In this document: piece after piece, positions 7,566 through 15,505 of the stretch | Numbering within the stretch: the stretch's first letter is position 1 | Layout: the number at the start of each line of letters is the position of its first letter | Assembly (NCBI GenBank): GCA_017454765.1 | Contig: JAFTCJ010000024.1 | Coordinates: forward strand, 62,001 to 126,000 | Length of the DNA stretch: 64,000 nt | Source of the DNA: Erysipelotrichaceae bacterium | Lineage (GTDB): Bacteria > Bacillota_I > Bacilli_A > Erysipelotrichales > Erysipelotrichaceae | Direction of reading: 5' to 3' | The notes under the pieces: generated by a model | The model's input: only the letters and a program-made list of their open reading frames with translations | Databases searched by the model: none | Told to the model about the DNA's origin: nothing | Made by a program: the position numbers and the translations under genes

Positions 7566-7593
7566 GCATAAAACGCAAAATCGGAATTAAAAT
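7564..7593 (+). promoter_or_regulatory. Promoter of the patatin gene, leaderless
   Basis: TTGCAT (7564-7569), an 18-bp spacer and TAAAAT (7588-7593), then exactly 6 nt to ATG 7600. No SD. Confidence 0.65.
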
Positions 7594-7599
7594 TAAGTC

Positions 7600-8457
7600 A
7601 TGGATAAGATCAAAACATCACTGGTATTGGAAGGCGGAGGCATGAGAGGTGCATATACCGCCGGGGCTCTGACTTGGCTGATCGATCAGGGCATTTCTTT
7701 TGATTCCTCTTACGGCATATCGACCGGTGCGCTGTATCTGACGAACTTTCTGATGAAAAACAAGGAGAATCTGAAGGATTTCTCCGTATACGGGATCACC
7801 GACAAGCGGATCGTGGGTCCCAAGGCCATCCTTCACTGCGGCAGGCTCGTCGATTATGATTTTCTCTTTGATCAGATCCTGACTGTGGAAAAACATTTTG
7901 ATATCTCACCGTTGAAAGACTGCAAAGATTCAGGCTATATCGGTGTCTATGACCTGGGCGTGGGAAAGACATATTATCTTTCCACCAGGGATATATCCAT
8001 GAAGCAGCTGGAAGCTTCCACGTCGCTGCCGATCCTTGGTGTCATCGTAAATGTGGAGGGAAAGCAGCTGATGGACGGCGGCATCACCGACATGATCCCG
8101 ATCAGACAGGCCGAAAAGGACGGCTGCAACCGCCATCTGATCATCACGACCAAGCCTTATGATTATGTGCGCAAGCCGGCAAATCCTTTTGTCGTCTGGC
8201 TGATGAAGACGATGTATCCGCAGTGCGACAATATTTCAAAGGATTACAGCATCAGACACCTCAATTATGTCGATCAGATCTCTTTCATCAGGGATCTGGA
8301 AGAAAAGAATGAAGCTGTCTATGTCTATCCTTCCCATACTTCCAATGTCACCAGACTTGGCGGAACGACCGAAGAGCTCAATGATCTGTTTAATCTCGGC
8401 TACAGCGATATGGAAGCCAGAAAAGAGAAGATCTTTGCCCTGTTAGGCATGAAATGA
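7600..8457 (+). CDS. Patatin-like phospholipase
   Basis: A 285-residue cytoplasmic patatin-family hydrolase. The oxyanion motif GGGMRG (residues ~11-16), the nucleophile elbow GISTG (~40-44) and the catalytic DGG (~160) are all present. The family cleaves acyl esters of phospholipids and other lipids with a Ser-Asp dyad. It overlaps the downstream lipoprotein by 4 bp (ATGA), so the two are translationally coupled. Predicted leaderless. Confidence 0.9.
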   Translation: MDKIKTSLVLEGGGMRGAYTAGALTWLIDQGISFDSSYGISTGALYLTNFLMKNKENLKDFSVYGITDKRIVGPKAILHCGRLVDYDFLFDQILTVEKHFDISPLKDCKDSGYIGVYDLGVGKTYYLSTRDISMKQLEASTSLPILGVIVNVEGKQLMDGGITDMIPIRQAEKDGCNRHLIITTKPYDYVRKPANPFVVWLMKTMYPQCDNISKDYSIRHLNYVDQISFIRDLEEKNEAVYVYPSHTSNVTRLGGTTEELNDLFNLGYSDMEARKEKIFALLGMK

Positions 8458-9683
8458 CCAGAAAGATAATCTCTCTGTTTTTGATACTTTGTCTCTGGGG
8501 CTGTCAGAAGCAGATCCCGGAAGAGACAGTCTGTGAAGAAGAATACATCGATCCTTTGAAGGATGTTTTTATTTTTGATGAGCTGGATGATTCTCTGAAA
8601 GAGAAGATCAAAAAGGCCAATTGCAATAATGACTATAAGAATTATCAGTTTGAGATGCTGGGAAAGGGTCTGCCTGATCAGGTACTCACTGATATCATTG
8701 GGAACGAAGTCGATCTGAAATCAAAGGACCGTTTCTATCTGGAAGTCGTATCTGTTGAATGTTCCCATTGCCGGAAACAGCTGGGTGTGATCGCCGATCT
8801 TGTGAAAGACAGTGACATTCCTTTTATTCAGTATTTCAATGTCGGAAACAAAGAAGAGATCCTGGATCTCTATGCGGATCAGAACATTGAGATCCCGGAA
8901 AAACTGACCGTGATTTCTGAAGAAGAATCGATGAAGGATTATGTGAAGAATGAACTCGGTCTGAGACAGTATCCGACACTGATCGCCTTTGATAAAGGAA
9001 AGACCGTTTTTACTGTGACCGGTGAGATCGACGAAGAGAGTTTTGAAGCGATCGAAGAGATCTCCTATAAAGATCCTCTGGATATGGATCTGATACAGGA
9101 GAAGAGAAAGCTCAACCGCAGTGTCGAAGATCTGATCGGCGACCTGAGTGAAGAGAACATCGCAAAACTGGAAGCACTCGATCACGACGATTACAGCAGA
9201 GAACTGACTTATCAGCTGATGGGGAAGAAGCTGGATTTTAATGAGATCTCCAACCGCAAAAGTGAGGTCTATATCAATCAGATCGATGATTTCTCAGTCT
9301 ATGAAGATAAGAAACTGGTACTGATCTACACCTATTTAAGGGACAACAGCGAAGCGGAAAAAGAGAAGGTGAAGTTCATCAATGAACTGATCAGCGGAAA
9401 TGACGATGTTGAGTTCATCGTCGTCCTGATCGAGGGGATGGAGTCTTCTTCGGCCGCTTTGAAAAACATGGATATCGGCTTTGGCTGCCCGGTAGTTTCG
9501 GTATTAGGCAGGATGCCGGATGATTTTTTCCGTTTCGGACTGATCGCCTATCCTACGGCAGTCTTTGTCGATAAAGGCACGTTTACCGGTGCTTATTCGG
9601 ATATCGAAAGCAAAGAAAAACTCGCCGAAGCGATCGATCTGTTTTTATCGGATGAGAGTATCGCATATAAGCGGAACAATTAA
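8454..9683 (+). CDS. Lipoprotein with two tandem thioredoxin-like domains
   Basis: A 409-residue protein. A lipoprotein signal ends in LWGC (Cys17), so it is anchored outside the membrane. Two repeats follow: FEMLGKGL (~66-73) and YQLMGKKL in the second half introduce similar strand-helix patterns. Domain 1 has a thioredoxin-type C103-S-H-C106 and a cis-proline QYPT; domain 2 keeps the cis-proline AYPT but has no CxxC. This suggests one active and one degenerate thioredoxin fold, as in protein disulfide isomerases. The partner is unknown; the coupled upstream gene is a patatin lipase. The domain call is by motif and is inference. Confidence 0.65.
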   Translation: MTRKIISLFLILCLWGCQKQIPEETVCEEEYIDPLKDVFIFDELDDSLKEKIKKANCNNDYKNYQFEMLGKGLPDQVLTDIIGNEVDLKSKDRFYLEVVSVECSHCRKQLGVIADLVKDSDIPFIQYFNVGNKEEILDLYADQNIEIPEKLTVISEEESMKDYVKNELGLRQYPTLIAFDKGKTVFTVTGEIDEESFEAIEEISYKDPLDMDLIQEKRKLNRSVEDLIGDLSEENIAKLEALDHDDYSRELTYQLMGKKLDFNEISNRKSEVYINQIDDFSVYEDKKLVLIYTYLRDNSEAEKEKVKFINELISGNDDVEFIVVLIEGMESSSAALKNMDIGFGCPVVSVLGRMPDDFFRFGLIAYPTAVFVDKGTFTGAYSDIESKEKLAEAIDLFLSDESIAYKRNN

Positions 9684-10330
9684 AGATCGAAAGGATATCC
9701 TGAGGGTTGACTTTCAAAGCTGAGGAGCTGCTTGGAGACGGGATGTTGGAAGGTGATACGGTGTGACCAGAGGGCGATCTGCTGCCCTTTTTTTGCGTTT
9801 GGATTGTAACGCTGGTCGCCCCATAAAGGGTGATTGCGCGAAGAAAACTGGACCCTGATCTGATGGGAGCGTCCGGTCAGCAGGTCGACAGCGACCAGAG
9901 CCAGACCGTCTTTTCTTTTCAGGACTTCATAATCCAGGATCGCTTTCTTTCCCTTAGGATCGACCCTGACGGTATTCGTCTTTTCATCTTTCAGAAGAAA
10001 GTCTTCAAAATGTCCGCTGTCTTTTAAACCGTTGTCTTCAACGACCGCCAGATACTGTTTTCTGAAGGTATGGTCCTGTATCTGTCTGCTGAGTCTGCCG
10101 GCAGCTTTGGAAGTCCTGGCAAAGACGCAGACACCGCCGACAGGCCGGTCAAGACGATGGACCAGTCCCAGATAGACATCTCCGGGTTTGCTGTATTTTT
10201 CCTTGATGTAGGCTTTGGCCATAGTTAAAAGATCTTCATCTTTCGATGCGTCTTCCTGCATGGGGATATTTACCGGTTTTTCGATCACCAGCAGGTGATT
10301 GTCTTCATAGATGACTTTCAACGTTTCCAC
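9680..10330 (-). CDS. RluA/RluD family pseudouridine synthase
   Basis: A 216-residue enzyme with the catalytic HRLDRPVGG motif (Asp nucleophile) and the C-terminal GRSHQIRVQ motif of the family, which converts uridine to pseudouridine in rRNA or tRNA. There is no S4 domain; length fits the short single-domain class. It overlaps the upstream methyltransferase by 13 bp, so the two RNA-modification genes form an operon. Its stop codon overlaps that of the convergent lipoprotein gene within the tetramer TTAA. Confidence 0.85.
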   Translation of the reverse strand: METLKVIYEDNHLLVIEKPVNIPMQEDASKDEDLLTMAKAYIKEKYSKPGDVYLGLVHRLDRPVGGVCVFARTSKAAGRLSRQIQDHTFRKQYLAVVEDNGLKDSGHFEDFLLKDEKTNTVRVDPKGKKAILDYEVLKRKDGLALVAVDLLTGRSHQIRVQFSSRNHPLWGDQRYNPNAKKGQQIALWSHRITFQHPVSKQLLSFESQPSGYPFDL

Positions 10331-11181
10331 CTGGCTGTCTGCCCGCAGGGCAGGATGTATTCACTGTCTTTGACCCGGATGCCGATCTCATCGGCGATGA
10401 CTGTCCCTGAAAGTCCGTATTGTCTGACATAGCTGTTTAATGTGTTGTACATGACGGTGGGAGAATAGCCGGTCGTGTAGGTGTTGACGATGAAGAACGA
10501 TGCATCTTCGCTGAGCAGCTGCATGCAGCTGTCGATCAGGGGGTTGATCTTGTCTTCAAAACGGAAAAGCTCATTGTCCGGCCCTCTGCCGTAGGAAGGC
10601 GGATCCATGATGATGCCGTCGTATTTCCTGCCTCTTCTGATCTCCCTGGCTGCGAATTTGAGGGCATCATCGACGATGAAGCGGATCGTTTTATTCTCAA
10701 GACGGGAGAGTCTCATGTTTTCCTTGGCCCATTCGTTGATGCCTTTGGAGGCGTCGAGGTGGACGACCTCTTTTGCACCGGCAGCAGCGGCTGCCATGGT
10801 GGCGGCTCCGGTATAGGCGAAGAGATTGAGGATGCAGGCATCTTTCTTTTCTGATACGTTTTCAAAGATGAAGTCCCAGTTGGCGCACTGTTCGGGGAAC
10901 AGTCCGGTGTGTTTGAATCCAGTCGGAGAGACCTTGAGAGTCAGATCCCTGTAAGTGACGTTCCAGGATTCGGGGAGCTTGTTCTGGTACTCCCAATGAC
11001 CGCCTCCGGAAGAGGAGCGGTGATATACGGCATCAGCTGTTTCCCAGAGTTCCGGCTTTGTCTTGGGCCACAGGGCCATCGGGTCAGGTCTTCTTAAAAC
11101 GATGCCTTTCCAGCTTTCCAGTTTCTCTTTGTCACCGGCGTCAAGCAGGATGTAATCTTTGAAATTTTCGCTTGTAATCAT
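10318..11181 (-). CDS. Class I SAM-dependent methyltransferase, RlmI-like
   Basis: A 287-residue methyltransferase with the SAM-binding segment LNLFAYTGAATMAAAAAGA and a DPPSYG catalytic motif, as in RlmI/RlmK-type rRNA methylases. The N-terminal PUA domain of RlmI is missing; the N-terminus is short and beta-rich. It is probably an rRNA cytosine or guanine methyltransferase; the exact target is not predictable. ATG 11181 lies 6 nt after TAAAAT (extended by TGG) with no SD: leaderless. It leads an operon with the pseudouridine synthase. Confidence 0.8.
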   Translation of the reverse strand: MITSENFKDYILLDAGDKEKLESWKGIVLRRPDPMALWPKTKPELWETADAVYHRSSSGGGHWEYQNKLPESWNVTYRDLTLKVSPTGFKHTGLFPEQCANWDFIFENVSEKKDACILNLFAYTGAATMAAAAAGAKEVVHLDASKGINEWAKENMRLSRLENKTIRFIVDDALKFAAREIRRGRKYDGIIMDPPSYGRGPDNELFRFEDKINPLIDSCMQLLSEDASFFIVNTYTTGYSPTVMYNTLNSYVRQYGLSGTVIADEIGIRVKDSEYILPCGQTARWKR

Positions 11182-11187
11182 ACCTAA

Positions 11188-11193
11188 ATTTTA
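11188..11193 (-). promoter_or_regulatory. Extended -10 of the methyltransferase operon, leaderless
   Basis: Minus-strand TGG TAAAAT ends exactly 6 nt before ATG 11181. Confidence 0.65.
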
Positions 11194-11206
11194 CCATCGT
11201 TTGTAG

Positions 11207-11212
11207 TAAAAT
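11207..11212 (+). promoter_or_regulatory. -10 of the NUDIX operon, leaderless at GTG
   Basis: TAAAAT ends exactly 6 nt before GTG 11219. It lies 13 bp from the divergent -10, so both promoters cannot be occupied at once. Confidence 0.6.
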
Positions 11213-11218
11213 GATGAT

Positions 11219-11794
11219 GTGAATATTTACGGTGAGATCAAGCGTTATCAGCCATACAATATACAGGAAGAAAAGGATAAAAGGATCATTCTGGAATTTC
11301 TGGACCGCTATGAGGATGCCTTTGAAAGAAGCAATGAACTGGCTCACATGACGTCTTCCGCCTGGGTCGTGAATCATGAGAAAAACAAGGTCCTGATGGC
11401 GTATCACCGGATCTATGATTCCTGGGCATGGCTGGGCGGTCATTGCGACGGCAACAGGGACTGTCTGGCGGTGGCGATGAAGGAAGTGAAGGAAGAAGCC
11501 GGTGTGAAAACAGTCAGACCGGTCAGTGATGAGATCTTTTCACTGGAAGTTTTGAGTGTCGATTCCCACTATAAAAGAGGCAATTATGTGCCGACCCATC
11601 TGCATCTGAATGTGACTTATCTGCTGGAAGCGGATGAGAATGAGAAACTGCAGGTCAAGGAAGATGAAAACAGCAATGTTGCCTGGTTCGGTCTGGGTGA
11701 GGCGGTGGAAAAATCGAATGAAAAATGGTTCAGAGAGAACATCTATACGAAGCTGAATAAAAAGTTGAGGGAGATTTATTATGAAAACGATTAA
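11219..11794 (+). CDS. NUDIX hydrolase
   Basis: A 191-residue protein with a Nudix box (GGHCDGNRD, then MKEVKEEAGV), which coordinates metal for hydrolysis of nucleoside diphosphate derivatives. The usual REVxEE reads KEVKEE, a conservative change. It starts with GTG directly at the predicted transcription start; the two ATGs just upstream run into stops. It overlaps the P-loop/CYTH-like gene by 14 bp. Substrate is unknown; the neighbour suggests nucleotide or polyphosphate metabolism. Confidence 0.85.
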   Translation: MNIYGEIKRYQPYNIQEEKDKRIILEFLDRYEDAFERSNELAHMTSSAWVVNHEKNKVLMAYHRIYDSWAWLGGHCDGNRDCLAVAMKEVKEEAGVKTVRPVSDEIFSLEVLSVDSHYKRGNYVPTHLHLNVTYLLEADENEKLQVKEDENSNVAWFGLGEAVEKSNEKWFRENIYTKLNKKLREIYYEND

Positions 11795-12881
11795 GCGCAT
11801 TGTTTTTACGGGCGGTCCGTGTTCGGGCAAGACGACGTTCACTTCCCGTGCTCAGGAAGTCTTTGCGGAACGCGGCTACCGGGTCATCATCGACCATGAG
11901 TCGGCGACCGATCTGATCACCGGCGGCATTTCTCCCGCAACGATGGGCATGTACGAGTTCCAGAAGTACTGTGTCGCCCTGCAGCTGAAGAAGGAAGAAC
12001 TGTGCTACCAGGCGGCGAAGGAGATCGCCGGTGACAAGGTACTGATCTTCATCGACAGAGGCATCTATGACGATATGGCTTATGTCGGCAAGGAAGATTT
12101 CATCGAGATCCTTAAGGGTTTCGGCATGACATTGGATGATATCAATCCCCGCTATGATATGGTCGTCCATCTGGTGACGGCTGCCAAGGGCAAGGAAGAG
12201 GCTTATACCTATGCCAACAACGCCGCCCGCTATGAGACGATCGAAGAGGCCAGGGCTATGGATGACATGGCACTCAGGTCCTGGGAGACTCATCCCAACC
12301 GGGTCATCATCGGCAATGAGAATGAATTCGAGGTCAAGATGGTCAAGGCCATCCAGTCGGTCTTCGAGTATCTGGGAGAAGGCACACCGATCGAGAAGTT
12401 CAACAAGTATCTGATTGAAGTCGATGACGGTCTTCTGGAGAAGATCAGGAACGAGGCCAACTATTCGACCAGCCACATCGTCCAGCACTATCTCCTGTCG
12501 GAAAACGGCTATGAGCGCCGTATCCGCAGCAGACAGAGAGGCGAGGATGTCATGTATTCCTATTCCGAGGCCAATTATCTTTCGACCAATGAACGTATCA
12601 AGGTCGACAAGATCCTGACTGAAAGACAGTACAAGGATTACTTCCATGAGGTGGATCCCGAACTCAATGTCATCGACAAGATGCGTTATTCCTTCATCTG
12701 CGATGATATCTTCTTCAAGCTCGATGTCTTTGATTTCGATCACAGCAAGGGCATCCTTTCCATCGACCAGCCCACTGACGGCAGGGAAGTGAAGGTCCCT
12801 GAATATATCACGGTCATCAAGGATGTGACCGGTGATATGAATTATAAAAACTACTATCTGGCAAAATCACAGAAATATTAG
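11781..12881 (+). CDS. P-loop kinase-like (AAA_28) plus CYTH-like fusion protein
   Basis: A 366-residue protein. Residues 1-180 are a P-loop domain with Walker A GGPCSGKTT, the segment FIDRGIYDDMAY as Walker B/kinase core, and a lid region, similar to AAA_28/thymidylate-kinase-like proteins. Residues ~205-360 look like a CYTH (triphosphate tunnel) domain: FNKYLIEVDD strand, ERRIRSRQRG basic strand, and alternating acidic/basic strands to the end. The classical ExExK is not clear. GAGGGAG precedes the ATG. Plant TTM1/2 proteins have an analogous P-loop plus CYTH layout. Function is probably on nucleotides or polyphosphate; inference. Confidence 0.65.
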   Translation: MKTIKRIVFTGGPCSGKTTFTSRAQEVFAERGYRVIIDHESATDLITGGISPATMGMYEFQKYCVALQLKKEELCYQAAKEIAGDKVLIFIDRGIYDDMAYVGKEDFIEILKGFGMTLDDINPRYDMVVHLVTAAKGKEEAYTYANNAARYETIEEARAMDDMALRSWETHPNRVIIGNENEFEVKMVKAIQSVFEYLGEGTPIEKFNKYLIEVDDGLLEKIRNEANYSTSHIVQHYLLSENGYERRIRSRQRGEDVMYSYSEANYLSTNERIKVDKILTERQYKDYFHEVDPELNVIDKMRYSFICDDIFFKLDVFDFDHSKGILSIDQPTDGREVKVPEYITVIKDVTGDMNYKNYYLAKSQKY

Positions 12882-12883
12882 GA

Positions 12884-15028
12884 ATGGTCAAGTTTTCACA
12901 GCTGAATGAAAATCAGAAACAGGCGGTCATCGACCAGTCTGATCATATACGCATCATCGCGGGTGCCGGTTCCGGTAAAACCCGCGTTTTGACGATGCGC
13001 ATCGCCTATCTGATCGAAAAGATGGATGTGAAACCGTATCATATCCTGTCCATCACGTTCACCAACAAGGCGGCCAGGGAAATGAAGAACAGGATCAACG
13101 ATATGCTCAAGGATGCCGGCAGCGGCTGCTGGATCTCGACGATCCACTCCTTATGCATGCGCATTTTATCCGAAGATATCTCCGCTTTGAATTATCCCAA
13201 GAACTTCACGGTCGTGGATGCGGATGATCAGCGGCAGATCCTCAAGGAGGCCTATAAGGAGATCGGCATCGACAAGAAGGAATATCCCTATGGCAATGTC
13301 CTGGACTATATCGTCAACAACAAGTACATGTCTGTCTCTCCCGAGAAGGCGATGGAATACACCTATGGCGAGGAGCGTCTCATCAAGAAGGCCAAGGTCT
13401 ACGAATACTATGACAGAAGACTGAAACAGCTTTACGCTCTGGATTTCGATGATCTGATCTTATTTACGACGAGACTGTTTGAACTGTTCCCGGCAATCCT
13501 GGAGAAGTGGTCAAAGAAGTTCCACTACATCCATGTGGATGAGTTTCAGGATGTCGACAAGGAACAGTATAAGCTGATCAGGTATCTGAGCAGGGTCCAT
13601 GACCATGTCTATGTCGTTGGCGATCCCGACCAGACGATCTTCACTTGGAGGGGCGCCGATGTCAACATCATCGTCAATTTCGACAAGGATTTCCCCAACA
13701 CGAAGACGATCGTGCTGAATCAGAACTACCGTTCCACCAACAACATCCTTTCCGGAGCCAACTCCGTCATCAAAAACAACAAGGCGCGTGTCGAAAAGGA
13801 ACTTTTCTCGAAAAACGGCGACGGCAGCAGGATCATTCACAAGACCTGCATGTCGGAACAGGCGGAGGCCAATTATGTCGTCAATCAGATCATGAAGCTG
13901 CATGACGACGGCTGCAACTATTCGGAAATGGCCGTATTATACCGCGCCAACTATCTTTCAAGAGAAGTGGAAAAGGTCCTGATCGAAAACAGGGTGGCTT
14001 ATGTGATCTACGGCGGACTGCGTTTCTATGAGCGCATGGAAGTCAAGGACATCCTTTCCTATCTCAGGATGATCACCAGGGCCGATGATCTGGCTTTCAT
14101 CCGCATCATCAATACACCGCGAAGGGGCATCGGTCAGAAGACACTGGATGCGATCTCGGAAATGGCGAAGGAACAGGGTCTCAGCATGTACGAAGTCGTC
14201 AAGCAGGGTCTCTACCCAAAAAACAGGGACACCTTCGATCATTTCGTGCACATGGTGGAGAAGTGGCGAGAGGATCTGAACAACGGTGATCTGGAACTGC
14301 TGCTTCAGGAAGTGCTGGATGATTCGGGTTATCGCACGATGCTGGAGAAGGACAATGAGACCGAGCGTCTGGAAAACGTCAAATCACTCCTGGATGATAT
14401 CCGGGATTTTTCCCGGGATTATCCCGATTCTTCACTGGATGAGTATCTGCAGATGATCTCTTTATATACCGACCGGGCTTCGGAAGAGAGCGAGGATGCG
14501 GTCTCTTTGTGTACCATCCATTCCGCAAAGGGACTGGAGTTTGAGTGTGTCTTCGTGATCGGTCTTTCGGAAGGGATCTTTCCTTCGGAGAGGACCCTGG
14601 CGGAAGGACCCAAGGGTCTTGAGGAAGAAAGAAGACTGGCCTATGTCGCCTACACCAGAGCCAAGAAGCTTCTGTATCTGTGCGAATCCAACAGTTTCTC
14701 CTATGTCATCCAGTCTTCCAAACTGCCTTCGCGTTTCATCAAGGAGATCGATGAGGCTTATATCGAACATGTGGATGAAAAACCCACAGCCTTCAAATCG
14801 TCTGTCTTTGATGAGGATATCGTCATTCAGGACAAGAAGAAGGAAAAGCCCAAGGATGAGATGTACCGCAACGGCGATACGGTGATCCACAAGATCTACG
14901 GGGAAGGGGTGGTCATCGGCATCGACAGCGGTGTTTTGCAGATCGCGTTCGCATTCCCGCACGGCGTAAAGAAAATACTTGCGGGACATCCTTCGATCCG
15001 CAAGAAGGGAAAAGAGGATTTCAGCTAA
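12884..15028 (+). CDS. pcrA: UvrD/PcrA-type DNA helicase
   Basis: A 714-residue superfamily 1A 3'-5' helicase. Walker A AGAGSGKTR, motif Ia TFTNKAAREM, Walker B HVDEFQDVD, motif III GDPDQTIFTWRGA, motif V CTIHSAKGLEFE and motif VI RRLAYVAYTRAK are all in order. The C-terminal GDTVIHKIYGEGVV segment matches the Tudor-like tail of PcrA that contacts RNA polymerase. It starts 2 bp after the preceding stop with little SD, so it is probably coupled. The role is replication restart and transcription-conflict repair. Confidence 0.92.
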   Translation: MVKFSQLNENQKQAVIDQSDHIRIIAGAGSGKTRVLTMRIAYLIEKMDVKPYHILSITFTNKAAREMKNRINDMLKDAGSGCWISTIHSLCMRILSEDISALNYPKNFTVVDADDQRQILKEAYKEIGIDKKEYPYGNVLDYIVNNKYMSVSPEKAMEYTYGEERLIKKAKVYEYYDRRLKQLYALDFDDLILFTTRLFELFPAILEKWSKKFHYIHVDEFQDVDKEQYKLIRYLSRVHDHVYVVGDPDQTIFTWRGADVNIIVNFDKDFPNTKTIVLNQNYRSTNNILSGANSVIKNNKARVEKELFSKNGDGSRIIHKTCMSEQAEANYVVNQIMKLHDDGCNYSEMAVLYRANYLSREVEKVLIENRVAYVIYGGLRFYERMEVKDILSYLRMITRADDLAFIRIINTPRRGIGQKTLDAISEMAKEQGLSMYEVVKQGLYPKNRDTFDHFVHMVEKWREDLNNGDLELLLQEVLDDSGYRTMLEKDNETERLENVKSLLDDIRDFSRDYPDSSLDEYLQMISLYTDRASEESEDAVSLCTIHSAKGLEFECVFVIGLSEGIFPSERTLAEGPKGLEEERRLAYVAYTRAKKLLYLCESNSFSYVIQSSKLPSRFIKEIDEAYIEHVDEKPTAFKSSVFDEDIVIQDKKKEKPKDEMYRNGDTVIHKIYGEGVVIGIDSGVLQIAFAFPHGVKKILAGHPSIRKKGKEDFS

Positions 15029-15049
15029 AAAGCGGCTATGCCGCTTTTT
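15027..15049. terminator. Bidirectional terminator of pcrA and convergent gene
   Basis: AAAAAGCGGC, TAT, GCCGCTTTTT. The pcrA stop TAA runs into the left arm, and the stop of the minus gene (CTA, 15036-15038) sits at the loop. Confidence 0.85.
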
Positions 15050-15485
15050 CTGTATTCATTTCTTCCAGTTTGACGATGCCGTCGAGATTGGACAGCCTGT
15101 AGGCCTTGGAGTCATGAGTATAGAAGTCGATCAGGACATCTGCCTCATGGGAATAGAATTCCAGGACTTCTTTGAGATACCCGGAGACATTGGCGTAATT
15201 AAAAAAAGAGAACAGTTCAAAGACGGTTACGAATCTTTCCTTGTCGGTATGAGTGCCGTCAAAGTCATAGAAGACAGTGTCCCTGATGTCCTTGAAATAG
15301 TCGTTCATCTCTTGATTTGTAAAAAGATATCTGATGAAGCCGTAGTTGTCTTCCTTGTTTAAGGAGACGACTGATGCCTTGACATAGACGGTCACATCCA
15401 AAGGAAGCATGGCCATATCCATATCACTGGGAGAGAAGTCCAGCATTTTCCTCAAGGGCATATTTTCGCTCAGCATTCCGATCAT
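15036..15485 (-). CDS. 149-residue protein of unknown function
   Basis: A soluble protein with strands and helices mixed and a segment rich in Phe and Tyr (FELFSFFNYANVSGYLKEV). No motif I can name. ATG 15485 lies exactly 6 nt after TATAAT on the minus strand, and it is divergent from trmB with only 20 bp between the two start codons. A shared terminator with pcrA supports a real gene. A role linked to trmB is possible only by promoter sharing. Confidence 0.6.
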   Translation of the reverse strand: MIGMLSENMPLRKMLDFSPSDMDMAMLPLDVTVYVKASVVSLNKEDNYGFIRYLFTNQEMNDYFKDIRDTVFYDFDGTHTDKERFVTVFELFSFFNYANVSGYLKEVLEFYSHEADVLIDFYTHDSKAYRLSNLDGIVKLEEMNTEKAA

Positions 15486-15491
15486 ATATCC

Positions 15492-15499
15492 ATTATAAT
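15492..15499. promoter_or_regulatory. Shared palindromic -10 driving two leaderless genes
   Basis: ATTATAAT reads TATAAT on both strands: plus 15494-15499, 6 nt before trmB ATG 15506; minus 15492-15497, 6 nt before ATG 15485. No SD on either side. Confidence 0.75.
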
Positions 15500-15505
15500 A
15501 GATTT

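Noticed and set aside
11730..12743. 337-residue open frame on the minus strand
   Set aside because: It lies wholly antisense to the P-loop/CYTH-like gene, has no SD or -10 at its start and a composition typical of shadow frames (many I, D, H).
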